The notes: generated from the letters alone by a model not told the origin. 26,553 bases of DNA from Thauera sp. (GCA_023150215.1 JAKLLJ010000008.1:1-26553); one strand, 5' to 3'. Shown: positions 10,151 through 19,004, numbered from the stretch's first letter. Program-made: numbers and translations.

Positions 10151-10468
10151 ATGGCCTTCGCCGACAACCTGAAAACCCTGCCCGGCATCTCCCACCTCGC
10201 CGCGCTGAACCTGATCGACGCCGCCGACGCGGTCGTCGCCACCATCGAGAACAAGCCCGGCCAAGCGGGCTCGCTCTCTGTCTACAACCATCTCGCCCAG
10301 CTCTACGGCGCGATCTCGCCCGAGGCGGCGAAGAAGGGCCTGGAGCTCTACGCCGAGCACACCGAGGACGCCCGCGCCCACCCCGGCAAGCACCCCAACA
10401 TCGACCGCCTGATCGGTCTCATCGAGCGCGGCGAGACGCTGCGCGTGAAGCAGGTGTTTGCGGTGTGA
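10151..10468 (+). CDS. Small conserved protein, DUF2322-like
   Basis: A 105-residue soluble protein of unknown function, with no signal peptide or membrane segment. The sequence NLKTLPGISHLAALNLIDAADAVVATIENKPGQAGSL and the ending with HPGKHPNIDRLIGLIERGE resemble the DUF2322 family that I associate with Rhodocyclales and related bacteria. An AAGGAG ribosome-binding site (about 10139-10144) precedes the ATG. It lies 86 bases after purB on the same strand and could be cotranscribed. I cannot assign a reaction. The family call is from memory and is moderately sure; that it is a real gene is well supported by the ribosome-binding site and composition. Confidence 0.75.
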   Translation: MAFADNLKTLPGISHLAALNLIDAADAVVATIENKPGQAGSLSVYNHLAQLYGAISPEAAKKGLELYAEHTEDARAHPGKHPNIDRLIGLIERGETLRVKQVFAV

Positions 10469-10557
10469 TGTGTGGGGCGGCGCGACCGTTCGCGTGCCGC
10501 CGATCCAGCCGCGAATTCGCGAGCCGTTGAATTCCGGAGCCGGCTCGCCGGGTTTTC

Positions 10558-10649
10558 TGTAGGAGCGGCGGCAGCCGCGAACACGGTCTCTGGGTCGAGC
10601 GAGCCGCGCATTCCGCACGCCAGCGTTCGCGCCTTCCGGCGCTCCTACG
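10558..10649. repeat. REPIN-like element, copy 1
   Basis: This is an inverted pair of REP units, a forward one (10558-10583, TGTAGGAGCGGCGGCAGCCG...) and a reverse one (10625-10649), with a 41-base spacer that also belongs to the repeat. The forward stem is GCGGC/GCCGC and the reverse stem GCGCC/GGCGC. The whole unit recurs 146 bases downstream with two differences over 91 positions. The region 10469-10847 contains no credible gene besides these repeats and the terminator. Confidence 0.85.
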
Positions 10650-10703
10650 AAAAGCACCGCGGACCGGCGCCGTGTGCGCCCCTATGCACCTCCGCCGCTG
10701 CCC

Positions 10704-10795
10704 TGTAGGAGCGGCGGCAGCCGCGAACACGGTCTCTGGGTCGAGCGAGCCGCGCATTCCGCACACCAGCGTTCGCGCCTTCCGGCGCTCCTGCA
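10704..10795. repeat. REPIN-like element, copy 2
   Basis: Near-exact second copy of the element at 10558-10649. Differences are A for G at 10765 and G for A at 10793 within the aligned 91 bases. Identity stops abruptly at both ends: the flanks (10650-10703 and upstream of 10558) are unrelated. So the element itself, not a larger segment, was copied. Its right edge nearly touches the terminator at 10797. Confidence 0.85.
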
Positions 10796-10796
10796 G

Positions 10797-10833
10797 ACAC
10801 GAAAAAGGCGCCACGCGGGCGCCTTTTTCGTGT
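10797..10833. terminator. Bidirectional intrinsic terminator after secF
   Basis: ACACGAAAAAGGCGCC (10797-10812) and its exact reverse complement GGCGCCTTTTTCGTGT (10818-10833) form a 16-bp perfect stem with an ACGCG loop. A GC-rich core is followed by a T5 tract on either strand. It lies 15 bases past the secF stop codon and would end the queA-tgt-yajC-secDF transcript. It could also stop + strand transcripts from purB. Confidence 0.85.
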
Positions 10834-10847
10834 CGGGACGTCGGGCC

Positions 10848-11780
10848 TCAGACCACCGCTTCTTCCTTTTCCTTCTTCGGCTTGATGAACTGCTCGCGCG
10901 ACACGCCCAGCCACATCACCAGCGGGCTCGCCACCAGCACCGAGGAGTAGATGCCGAAGCAGATGCCGATCGTCAGCGCGAGCGAGAAGTAGTACAGCGT
11001 CTCGCCGCCGAAGATCAGCATCGACAGCACCATCACCTGCGTGCTGCCGTGGGTGATCACGGTGCGCGAGATCGTGCTCGTGATCGCGTGGTCCAGCACC
11101 TGCGGCGTGCTCATGCTGCGCTTCTTCTTGAACGTTTCGCGCACGCGGTCGAACACCACCACCGACTCGTTCACCGAATAACCCAGCACCGCCAGTACCG
11201 CCGCCAGCACCGGCAGCGAGAACTCCCACTGGAAGAAGGCGAAGAAGCCCAGGATGATGATGATGTCGTGCAGGTTGGCGATGATTGCCGACACCGCGAA
11301 GCGCCACTCGAAGCGCAGCGCGAGGTAGATCATGATGCCCACGATCACCAGCAGCAGCGCCATCGCACCATCGGTGGCGAGCTCCTTGCCGACCTGAGGG
11401 CCGACGAACTCCACCCGGCGCAGCTCGGGGGGCGAGCTCGAGACCTGCTTGAGCGTGTTCATCACCGTTTCGGACACGCTGGAGGTGTCCAGGCCCTCGC
11501 GGTTGGGCAGGCGGATCAGCAGGTCGCGCGCGCTGCCGAAGTTCTGCACCTGCGCGTCGGGGTAGCCGCTGCCGGCGAGCGCGCTGCGGATCGGCTCGAG
11601 CTGCGGCGCCTCGGCATAGCTCACCTCGACCAGCGTGCCGCCGGTGAACTCCACCGACAGGTGCAGGCCACGGGTGGTGAGGAAGAACACCGCGAGCACG
11701 AAGGTGAGCAACGAGATGACGTTGAACACCAGCGCGTGGCGCATGAACGGGATGTCTTTCTTGATGCGGAAGAATTCCAT
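10848..11780 (-). CDS. secF: Protein translocase subunit SecF
   Basis: SecF pairs with SecD in the inner membrane and uses the proton gradient to complete periplasmic release of exported proteins. The 310-residue product starts MEFFRIKKDIPFMRH and has a first membrane helix, a periplasmic P1 region with the family motif VEFTGGTLVEV, and then five more helices in the second half. The segment LGYSVNESVVVFDRVRE is the typical SecF motif after helix 4. It ends in a basic and acidic tail (KPKKEKEEAVV). An AGGAAAC ribosome-binding site precedes the ATG, and secD ends 27 bases upstream. Confidence 0.97.
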   Translation of the reverse strand: MEFFRIKKDIPFMRHALVFNVISLLTFVLAVFFLTTRGLHLSVEFTGGTLVEVSYAEAPQLEPIRSALAGSGYPDAQVQNFGSARDLLIRLPNREGLDTSSVSETVMNTLKQVSSSPPELRRVEFVGPQVGKELATDGAMALLLVIVGIMIYLALRFEWRFAVSAIIANLHDIIIILGFFAFFQWEFSLPVLAAVLAVLGYSVNESVVVFDRVRETFKKKRSMSTPQVLDHAITSTISRTVITHGSTQVMVLSMLIFGGETLYYFSLALTIGICFGIYSSVLVASPLVMWLGVSREQFIKPKKEKEEAVV

Positions 11781-11807
11781 GATCGTGTTTCCTGTGCGTT
11801 CGTCCGC

Positions 11808-13673
11808 TTACTTGCCTTCCGGCTTCCACACCTGGCCGATCGACAGGCTGTCGATCTTGCGGCGACGGCCGTAGATGAAGTTCACCAGCATCCGTGACAC
11901 CAGGATGGCGCTGAACATCGAGGTCAGGATGCCCAGGCAGTGCACCACCGCGAAGCCGCGCACCGGGCCGGAGCCGAACACGAGCAGCGCAATGCCGGCG
12001 ATCAAGGTGGTGATGTTGGAGTCGAGGATGGTGTCCCAGGCGCGGTCGTAGCCGGCGGCGATCGCCGCCTGCGGGCTGGCGCCGTTGCGCAGTTCCTCGC
12101 GGATGCGCTCGTTGATCAGCACGTTGGCGTCGATCGCCATGCCGAGCGTGAGCGCCATCGCCGCGATGCCGGGCAGGGTCAGCGTGGCCTGCAGCAGCGA
12201 CAGCAGCGCCACCAGCAGCAACAGGTTGGCGGCAAGCGCAATCGACGACACCAGGCCGACCAGCAGGTAGTAGCCGCACATGAACACGACGATCGCGAGG
12301 AAGCCCCACAGCGTCGAGTTGAAGCCCTTCTGGATGTTCTCGGCGCCCAGGCTGGGGCCGACGGTGCGTTCCTCGATGATCTCCATCGGCGCCGCCAGCG
12401 AACCGGCGCGCAGCAGCAGGGCGACGTCATTGGCCTCCACGGTGGTCATGCGGCCCGAGATCTGTACGCGCCCGCCGCCGATCTCGCTGCGGATCACCGG
12501 CGCGGTCACGACCTCGCCCTTGCCCTTCTCGAACAGCAGGATGGCCATGCGCTTGCCGACGCTCTCGCGCGTGACGTCGCGGAAGATGCGTGCGCCGGCG
12601 GCGTCCAGCGTCAGGTGCACCGCGGGCTCGTTGGTCTGGCCGTCGAAGCCGGGCTGGGCGTCGGTGAGGCGGTCGCCGGTGAGCACGACCTGCTTCTTGA
12701 CCAGCAGCGGCGAGCCGCCGCGCTCGTTGTAGAGCTCGGTGCCGAAGGGCACGCTGCCGGCGAGCGCCTGCTCGACCGCGCCCGGGGTGTCGTCCACCAT
12801 TCGCACTTCCAGCGTGGCGGTGCGGCCGAGGATGTCCTTGGCCTTGGCCACGTCCTGCACGCCGGGCAGCTGCACCACGATGCGCTCGGCGCCCTGCTGC
12901 TGGATCACCGGCTCGGCGACGCCGAGCTCGTTGATGCGGTTGTGCAGGGTGGTGATGTTCTGCTTGATGGCGAAGTCGCGCATCGTCTGCTGCGCGAGCG
13001 GGGTCAGCGTCGCGATCAGCTTGAGCTCGTCGGCGGCGTCGTCGCGCTCGGTGAGCTGGAGGTCGGCGGTGCTGTCCAGGATCGCGCGCCGTCCCGCCTC
13101 GCGCTGGGCGCCATCGCGGAAGCGGATCACCACGGTGTTGCCTTCGCGGGTGATGCCGGCATGGCGCACGCTCTTGTCGCGCATCAGGGTGCGCAGGTCG
13201 CCGGTAGTGGCGTCGAGGCGCTTGGTGAGCGCGCCCGGCATGTCCACCTCGAGCAGGAAGTGCACCCCGCCGCGCAGGTCGAGGCCGAGGTACATCGGCA
13301 GCGCCTGGATCGAGGTCAGCCAGCTCGGCGAGGCCGACAGCAGGTTGAGCGCGACCACGTAGGACGGGTCGGCGGCATCGGGGTTGAAGGTCCGCTCGAT
13401 GACGTCCTTGGCGCGCAGCTGGGTGTCGGTGTCCGTGAACCGGGCGCGCACGCTGGTGGGGTCGGAGAAGATGCCGGTGTTGTCGATGCCGGCAGCCTTG
13501 AGCGCGTTGGCGATGCGGTCGGTCGTGGCCGCCGTGTCGAGCTTGAGCGTGGCCTTGGCGCTGGACACCTGCACCGCCGGCACCTCGCCGTAAAAGTTGG
13601 GCAGGGTGTAGATCAGCCCCCAGAGCAGCACGAGGCCGATCAGGAGGTTCTTCCAGAGTGGGTAGCGGTTCAT
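11808..13673 (-). CDS. secD: Protein translocase subunit SecD
   Basis: SecD is the large partner of SecF, with six membrane helices and a big periplasmic domain. I start it at the ATG ending at 13673, because MNRYPLWKNLLIGLVLLWGLIYTLPNFYGEVPAVQ aligns with the N terminus of E. coli SecD. A GTG 14 codons upstream is open but adds unrelated sequence, and neither start has a strong Shine-Dalgarno. The product is 621 residues, the usual size. The periplasmic region carries GLDLRGGVHFLLEVD, and the membrane half has MALTLGMAIDANVLINERIREELRNG, a hallmark of SecD. Confidence 0.97.
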   Translation of the reverse strand: MNRYPLWKNLLIGLVLLWGLIYTLPNFYGEVPAVQVSSAKATLKLDTAATTDRIANALKAAGIDNTGIFSDPTSVRARFTDTDTQLRAKDVIERTFNPDAADPSYVVALNLLSASPSWLTSIQALPMYLGLDLRGGVHFLLEVDMPGALTKRLDATTGDLRTLMRDKSVRHAGITREGNTVVIRFRDGAQREAGRRAILDSTADLQLTERDDAADELKLIATLTPLAQQTMRDFAIKQNITTLHNRINELGVAEPVIQQQGAERIVVQLPGVQDVAKAKDILGRTATLEVRMVDDTPGAVEQALAGSVPFGTELYNERGGSPLLVKKQVVLTGDRLTDAQPGFDGQTNEPAVHLTLDAAGARIFRDVTRESVGKRMAILLFEKGKGEVVTAPVIRSEIGGGRVQISGRMTTVEANDVALLLRAGSLAAPMEIIEERTVGPSLGAENIQKGFNSTLWGFLAIVVFMCGYYLLVGLVSSIALAANLLLLVALLSLLQATLTLPGIAAMALTLGMAIDANVLINERIREELRNGASPQAAIAAGYDRAWDTILDSNITTLIAGIALLVFGSGPVRGFAVVHCLGILTSMFSAILVSRMLVNFIYGRRRKIDSLSIGQVWKPEGK

Positions 13674-13800
13674 CGTCGGCGGGAAAGTGGGGTGGAGCGA
13701 AGCCAGCTGCGGCACCGTCCGCTAAGGTCGGGTGCGAGCGCCAGGGGCCCGGATGGCTGCGTGGGCGTGGGGCAGCGCGCGTGGCGGTCCGCACGGGGCC

Positions 13801-13836
13801 GCGGCAGGCTGGCGGTTGGCCATCACAACCTGCCGC
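13801..13836 (-). other. Imperfect hairpin between yajC and secD
   Basis: GCGGCA (13801-13806) pairs with TGCCGC (13831-13836), and inside it GGTTG (13814-13818) pairs with CAACC (13826-13830). A 7-base bulge lies on one side and the loop is GCCATCA. It sits in the 176-base gap after yajC, 13 bases past its stop codon. It has no T-tract, so it may tune expression of secD relative to yajC rather than terminate. Nothing else is recognisable in this gap. Confidence 0.35.
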
Positions 13837-13849
13837 GTTGGGTGCCGGG

Positions 13850-14176
13850 TTACAGCGCCTTCAGCGTGCCCTTGGGCAGCACGGTGGCCACGGCCTGCTT
13901 CTGCACGGCGACCACGGTATTGGGGGCGACTTCGATCTGCACGAAGCTGTCGCCGACGTCGACGACACGGCCGGCGATGCCGCCGCCGGTGACGACCTCG
14001 TCACCCTTGGCGAGTGCCTCGACCATGGCCTTGTGTTCCTTGGCGCGCTTCATCTGCGGGCGGATCATCAGGAACCACAGCACCACGAACATCAGGATCA
14101 GCGGCAGCAGGCCCATCAGGCCGCCAGTGGGATCGGCGGCACCTGCGGCCTGCGCGTAGGCATTGGAAATCAGCAC
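13850..14176 (-). CDS. yajC: Preprotein translocase accessory subunit YajC
   Basis: YajC is a small inner-membrane protein of the SecDF-YajC complex. The frame stays open far upstream, so the start must be chosen. The GTG ending at 14176 gives LISNAYAQAAGAADPTGGLMG and a 108-residue product, the expected length. It has a GGAG 7 bases upstream (14184-14187). One membrane helix (LLPLILMFVVLWFLMIRPQMK) is followed by the family motif KGDEVVTGGGIAGRVVDV and a basic C-terminal domain. It lies between tgt and secD, the usual order. Confidence 0.93.
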   Translation of the reverse strand: MLISNAYAQAAGAADPTGGLMGLLPLILMFVVLWFLMIRPQMKRAKEHKAMVEALAKGDEVVTGGGIAGRVVDVGDSFVQIEVAPNTVVAVQKQAVATVLPKGTLKAL

Positions 14177-14183
14177 GTTGAAA

Positions 14184-14187
14184 CTCC
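14184..14187 (-). promoter_or_regulatory. Ribosome-binding site that fixes the yajC GTG start
   Basis: GGAG on the minus strand, 7 bases before the GTG at 14176. No ATG is available close to the conserved N terminus, and this site supports GTG initiation. Confidence 0.6.
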
Positions 14188-14268
14188 AGTTGAACAAAAA
14201 AGCGATGAAGTATATCAGTAGCCGGGAGGGCACCCAGGGCAGGTGAGACGCCGACGGCGACCAAGGGT

Positions 14269-15370
<1,102 letters not shown>

Positions 15371-15381
<11 letters not shown>

Positions 15382-16447
15382 CGTCGTTGTTGTCGTTCTC
15401 GGAGTCGTTCTTGCGGGTGATGAACATCGCGTCGCCGTAGCTGAAGAAGCGATAGCGCGCTTCCACGGCGTGGGCGTAGGCGCGGCGGATGCTGTCCATG
15501 CCGGCGAAGGCGGACACCAGCATCATCAGCGTGGATCTGGGCAGGTGGAAGTTGGTGACCAGCGCATCGACGACCTGGAAGTGGAAGCCGGGCAGGATGA
15601 ATATCTCGGTCTCGCCGCTGCCGGCCTCAAGCGTGCCCTCCTGCGCGGCCGCCTCGAGCGCACGCATGCTGGTGGTGCCGACCGCGATCACGCGTCCGCC
15701 GGCGGCGCGGGTGGTGGCGATGGCGTCCACGGTCGCCTGCGGGATCACGTAGCGCTCGCGGTGCATGCGGTGCTCGCCGAGGTCGTCCACCCGCACCGGC
15801 TGGAAGGTGCCAGCGCCGACGTGGAGGGTCAGCCACGCGCACTTTGCACCGCGCTCGGCGATGCGCGCGAGCAGCGCGTCGTCGAAGTGCAGGCCGGCGG
15901 TGGGGGCGGCGACCGAGCCGGGTTCGCGTGCGTACACGGTCTGGTAGCGCGACTCGTCGGCCTCGCCGGCGGCGCGCTGGATGTAGGGCGGCAGCGGCAG
16001 CTTGCCGTGGCGCTCGAGCAGCGCGAACAGGTCCTCATCGGCCGGAAAGCGCAGGTGATAGAACTCGCCGACGCGGCCCAGCACCTCGACCTCGAAGGCA
16101 TCGGCCAGGCGCATGCGGCTGGCGGTCTTCGGCGACTTGCTGGCGCGCACCTGGGCGAGCGCCTCGTGCGGCCCTACCGCGCGCTCGATCAGCACCTCGA
16201 CCTGGCCGCCGCTGTCCTTGATGCCGTGCAGGCGGGCATGGATCACCCGGGTGTCGTTGAACACCAGCAGGTCATCGGGGCCGACGAGCCCGGCGAGGTC
16301 AGCGAAGCCCTCGTCGTCGATCTGCGGAGCCGCGCCTGGTCGCGGGCTCAGCACCAGCAGGCGGCTGCCACTGCGCTCGGGCAGCGGCGCTTGCGCGATC
16401 AGTTCGGCGGGCAGTGTGTAGTCGAAATCGGCGAGAGTGAGGGGCAT
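15371..16447 (-). CDS. queA: S-adenosylmethionine:tRNA ribosyltransferase-isomerase QueA
   Basis: QueA builds epoxyqueuosine on tRNA by transferring the ribosyl part of S-adenosylmethionine to preQ1, the step after Tgt. I start it at MPLTLADFDYTLPAELIAQ (ATG ending at 16447), giving 358 residues, close to the E. coli 356. The frame is open another 65 codons, but that extension reads antisense through the tRNA-Leu gene and is spurious. Typical stretches are LLVFNDTRVIHARL, PTAGLHFDDALL and LHVGAGTFQPVRVDD. The C terminus is unusually Asp/Asn-rich (NDSENDNNDDAV) and overlaps tgt. No strong Shine-Dalgarno is seen. It is the probable first gene of the queA-to-secF cluster. Confidence 0.97.
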
Positions 16448-16507
16448 CGTGTCGTGCTTGAGTTGGGTGGCCGGCGCAGGGCGCGATGCGCGCCGGACGA
16501 GGTTTGC

Positions 16508-16537
16508 TTGCCGGCCCGCGGCTTGTTCAGGGATAAT
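16508..16537 (+). promoter_or_regulatory. Candidate promoter for the tRNA-Leu gene
   Basis: TTGCCG (16508-16513) and GATAAT (16532-16537) are separated by 18 bases. Transcription would begin about 16544, a few bases before the mature tRNA 5' end at 16549. Position and spacing fit a sigma-70 promoter; the -35 match is moderate. It shares the 101-base gap with the 5' side of queA. Confidence 0.45.
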
Positions 16538-16548
16538 GCGCGTCCCGT

Positions 16549-16633
16549 GCCGGGATGGCGGAATCGGTAGACGCAGCGGATTCAAAATCCGCCGCCGCAA
16601 GGTGTGTGGGTTCGAGTCCCACTCTCGGCACCA
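16549..16633 (+). tRNA. tRNA-Leu, anticodon CAA
   Basis: An 85-base tRNA of class II size with an encoded CCA (16631-16633). The acceptor stem GCCGGGA pairs with TCTCGGC with one G-T wobble. The anticodon stem GCGGA/TCCGC encloses the loop TTCAAAA with anticodon CAA at 16583-16585, which reads UUG codons. The extended variable arm and the T arm GTGGG-TTCGAGT-CCCAC confirm leucine type. It is divergent from queA. Confidence 0.97.
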
Positions 16634-16785
16634 GTACTTCAATCAACGCGCCGCTTGAGAGCCGCCATCGGCGCCGGCCAGGTGGCCGCGCATCGCGGTC
16701 TTGATCTCCGGGTTCGATCACTGCCGGTTTTTCCGTGCGGCGCTTCTGGCCCGCGATTCTGTAGCGCTCCCGGCCGAAAATCAAA

Positions 16786-17682
16786 TCACGCGAAGTTCTG
16801 CTTGGCGCGCGCGCCGTCGCTGATTGCGCGCACGGCAGGGTGCGTGAGCCTGCGCTCGACCGAGATCGCGTAGTAGGTTTCGGTCACTCCGCTCGCGTCG
16901 CCCAGATGTACCAGCCCGCCCTGGCGGCAGAGCTGTTCGCCCACCAGTGAGGCGCTCGGGAAGATGCCGGCGCCGGCTTCGGCGAAGGCGCGCATCAGCG
17001 CGCTGTCGTCGAATTCGCCGACGATGCGCGGGCGCAGGGCGGCGGCTTCGATCCAGCGCAGCAGCGGGCCGCGCACGCTCGCTTCCACCCCCGGCAGCAG
17101 CAGCGGCGCACCGTCGAGGCGGGCCGGAAAATCTCCCTTGAGGCGCGCCGCGAGTGCGGGCGAAGCATAGAACCCGATCGTCGACTCGCCGAGTGCGTGG
17201 CTGAAGCCGCGCACGTCCATGTTCGGCGGCAGCGGGCTGTCGGCGAGCACCACGTCGAGCTTGTGGATCGCCAGTTCGCCGAGCAGGGCGTCGAACTTGC
17301 CCTCGCGGCACACGATCCGCATCGGCTCGGGCAGGTCCATCGACGGCGCCAGCAGCAGCCAGGCGATCGCTTTCGGCACGACGTCGGCGATGCCGACGCG
17401 GAACGGCACCGCGCGCCCGGTGGCACGGCTCTGCAGCGCTGCCTCGAGCTCGTTGCCGAGGCGGAAGATCTCCTCGACGTAGTCCAGCACCATGCGCCCG
17501 GTCTCGGTCAGCACCAGGCCGCGGCCCTGGCGCTTGAACAAGCTGACGCCGAGATCGGTCTCGAGCGTGGCGATCTGCCCCGACAGGGTCTGCGGTGCCA
17601 GCCCGGAACGTTCGGCCGCGCGCACGATCCCACCGGCACGGGCCACGGTCCAGAAATGGTGGAGCTGCTTGTAGTTGAGCAT
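16786..17682 (-). CDS. nhaR: NhaR-like LysR-family transcriptional activator
   Basis: A 298-residue LysR-type regulator. The N-terminal helix-turn-helix begins MLNYKQLHHFWTVARAGG, with RAAERSGLAPQTLSGQIATLE as the recognition region (about residues 20-41). The effector domain follows. The LHHFW start, QTLSGQI, FKRQGRGL and GEFDDSALMRAF stretches closely resemble E. coli NhaR, the sodium-responsive activator of the nhaA antiporter gene. No antiporter gene is in the window, so its target here is unknown. It is divergent from the hibernation-factor gene with 149 bases between, and could control that gene and itself. The LysR call is certain; the NhaR subfamily is likely. Confidence 0.88.
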   Translation of the reverse strand: MLNYKQLHHFWTVARAGGIVRAAERSGLAPQTLSGQIATLETDLGVSLFKRQGRGLVLTETGRMVLDYVEEIFRLGNELEAALQSRATGRAVPFRVGIADVVPKAIAWLLLAPSMDLPEPMRIVCREGKFDALLGELAIHKLDVVLADSPLPPNMDVRGFSHALGESTIGFYASPALAARLKGDFPARLDGAPLLLPGVEASVRGPLLRWIEAAALRPRIVGEFDDSALMRAFAEAGAGIFPSASLVGEQLCRQGGLVHLGDASGVTETYYAISVERRLTHPAVRAISDGARAKQNFA

Positions 17683-17706
17683 GCGGTCGCCCCTGGCGGG
17701 TGGATT

Positions 17707-17786
17707 GGATACTTCGTAAAAATCAGAGAAACATTCTGTTGAACCGAGATTTTATCGAACAGTCTGAGCGTTAGTATCCGTCGAAG
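17707..17786. promoter_or_regulatory. AT-rich divergent control region with nested inverted repeats
   Basis: The gap between nhaR and the hibernation-factor gene is the most AT-rich patch nearby. It contains CTGTT (17736-17740) facing AACAG (17758-17762), and GGATACT (17707-17713) facing AGTATCC (17773-17779). Such spaced dyads are compatible with LysR-type sites. TAGTAT (17772-17777) could be a -10 for the rightward gene. These are visual calls only. Confidence 0.35.
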
Positions 17787-17831
17787 CACATCGCCCGACG
17801 GTGACTGTGCAATAACAGAAGGAGACTGGAC

Positions 17832-18173
17832 ATGCGTATCGACCTGCAATGCGATGGTGTGGAGACCGCCCCCGGGCTGCGCGACTATGTGGCGCAGCGC
17901 ATGCGTTCCGCGATCGGCCGCTTTCGCGACCACATCCAGTGGGCGCGCGTGAAGGTGGCGGACGTGAATGGCGCCGAAGGCGCGGCGGACAAGCGCTGCG
18001 TGGTGCAGCTCAAGTTGCGCAACCTGCCTGACGTGGTGTTCGCGATCACCCAGCTTGAAGTGCGCGCTGCGGTCGACGAGGCTGCCGATCGTGTCGCCCG
18101 CGTGCTCGCCCAGCGCGTGCGCCGCCACCAGCGCCCGGCCCGCGGTCCCGCGATCGCCGTGCTGCAGGCCTGA
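17832..18173 (+). CDS. hpf: Ribosome hibernation factor of the HPF/RaiA family
   Basis: Proteins of this family bind the 30S decoding region and silence ribosomes in stationary phase or stress. The 113-residue product has the single N-terminal beta-alpha-beta domain of short HPF/RaiA proteins. There is no C-terminal dimerisation domain of the long form. The MRIDLQCDGVETAPGLRDYVAQRM opening, the central KLRNLPDVVFAITQLEV part and a basic tail (RVRRHQRPARGP) fit. AGGAG lies just upstream of the ATG. Unlike the common rpoN-linked copy, this gene sits next to nhaR and a BI-1 gene, so it may be a second paralogue. The HPF versus RaiA assignment is uncertain. Confidence 0.82.
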   Translation: MRIDLQCDGVETAPGLRDYVAQRMRSAIGRFRDHIQWARVKVADVNGAEGAADKRCVVQLKLRNLPDVVFAITQLEVRAAVDEAADRVARVLAQRVRRHQRPARGPAIAVLQA

Positions 18174-18268
18174 GCATCACCGCTTTTCAAAGTCCGTCGC
18201 CGGACTCCGCAGGTGCGCGGGGACGGCACCAAAACAATTCGACGATTCCCTTCCGGAGGACATCCACC

Positions 18269-18934
18269 ATGGAACAACGCATCTCAACCCTGGGCCGTGC
18301 CGAAGCTTCGGTGCTGCAGACCAACAAGGTCATCCGCAACACCTACATGCTGCTGTCGCTGACGCTGGCCTTTTCGGCGCTGACTGCTGGCCTGTCGATG
18401 GCGATGGGCGCGCCGCGCCTGGGCATCATCGTCACCCTGCTCGGCTACTTCGGCCTGCTGTTCGCCACCACCAAGTTCCGCGACAGCAGCCTGGGCATCG
18501 TATTCGTGTTCGCGCTGACCGGCTTCATGGGCTTCACGCTCGGCCCGATCATCTCGTCCTATTTGGCGCTGCCCAACGGCGCCAGCATCGTGATGCAGGC
18601 GATGGCCGGCACCGCGGCGATTTTCCTGGGCCTGTCGGCCTACGCGGTGACGAGCAAGAAGGACTTCTCCTTCATGGGCGGCTTCCTGATGGTGGGCATC
18701 CTGGTGGCCTTTCTGGCCGGCCTGGGCGCGATCTTCTTCGAGATCCCGGCCTTGTCGCTGACCGTGTCGGCCGCCTTCGTGCTGCTGATGTCCGGCCTCA
18801 TCCTGTTCGAGACCAGCAATATCATCCATGGTGGCGAGACCAACTACATCATGGCCACGGTGTCGCTGTTCGTGTCGATCTTCAACCTCTTCACCAGCCT
18901 GCTGCACCTGCTCGGCTTCGCCAACAACGACTGA
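18269..18934 (+). CDS. BI-1/YccA family inner-membrane protein
   Basis: A 221-residue membrane protein with about seven hydrophobic helices and few polar loops, matching the Bax inhibitor-1/TMBIM family (YccA, YbhL). Members are proposed ion-leak channels or partners of the FtsH protease; E. coli YccA is an FtsH substrate and modulates Sec quality control. The C-terminal signature SNIIHGGETNYIMATVSLFVSIFNLFTSLLHLLG is typical. A GGAGGA ribosome-binding site precedes the ATG. It follows the hibernation-factor gene by 95 bases and ends at the terminator at 18969-19004, so these two genes may form one transcript. Confidence 0.93.
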   Translation: MEQRISTLGRAEASVLQTNKVIRNTYMLLSLTLAFSALTAGLSMAMGAPRLGIIVTLLGYFGLLFATTKFRDSSLGIVFVFALTGFMGFTLGPIISSYLALPNGASIVMQAMAGTAAIFLGLSAYAVTSKKDFSFMGGFLMVGILVAFLAGLGAIFFEIPALSLTVSAAFVLLMSGLILFETSNIIHGGETNYIMATVSLFVSIFNLFTSLLHLLGFANND

Positions 18935-18968
18935 GCGCCGGCCCGCGGCGCGGGCCTGAAGCATCTCC

Positions 18969-19004
18969 GGGGCGGTGGCCGCAAGGCGCCGCCCCGCGTT
19001 TTTT
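18969..19004 (+). terminator. Intrinsic terminator after the BI-1 gene
   Basis: GGGGCGG (18969-18975) pairs with CCGCCCC (18989-18995). An upper stem GCC/GGC closes a GCAA tetraloop. A run of six T (18999-19004) follows three bases later. This is a textbook intrinsic terminator that separates the BI-1 gene from accA. Confidence 0.85.

Noticed and set aside
8655..10151. 498-codon open frame opposite purB
   Set aside because: Shadow of purB with no family features.
11940..14159. 739-codon open frame on the plus strand
   Set aside because: It is opposite to secD and yajC, with His/Gln/Arg/Ala-rich shadow composition. secD and yajC are unmistakable.
16448..16642. Upstream extension of the queA reading frame, encoding CREWDSNPH and similar
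   Set aside because: This is the antisense translation of the tRNA-Leu gene, a well-known annotation artefact. The QueA family N terminus begins at 16447.
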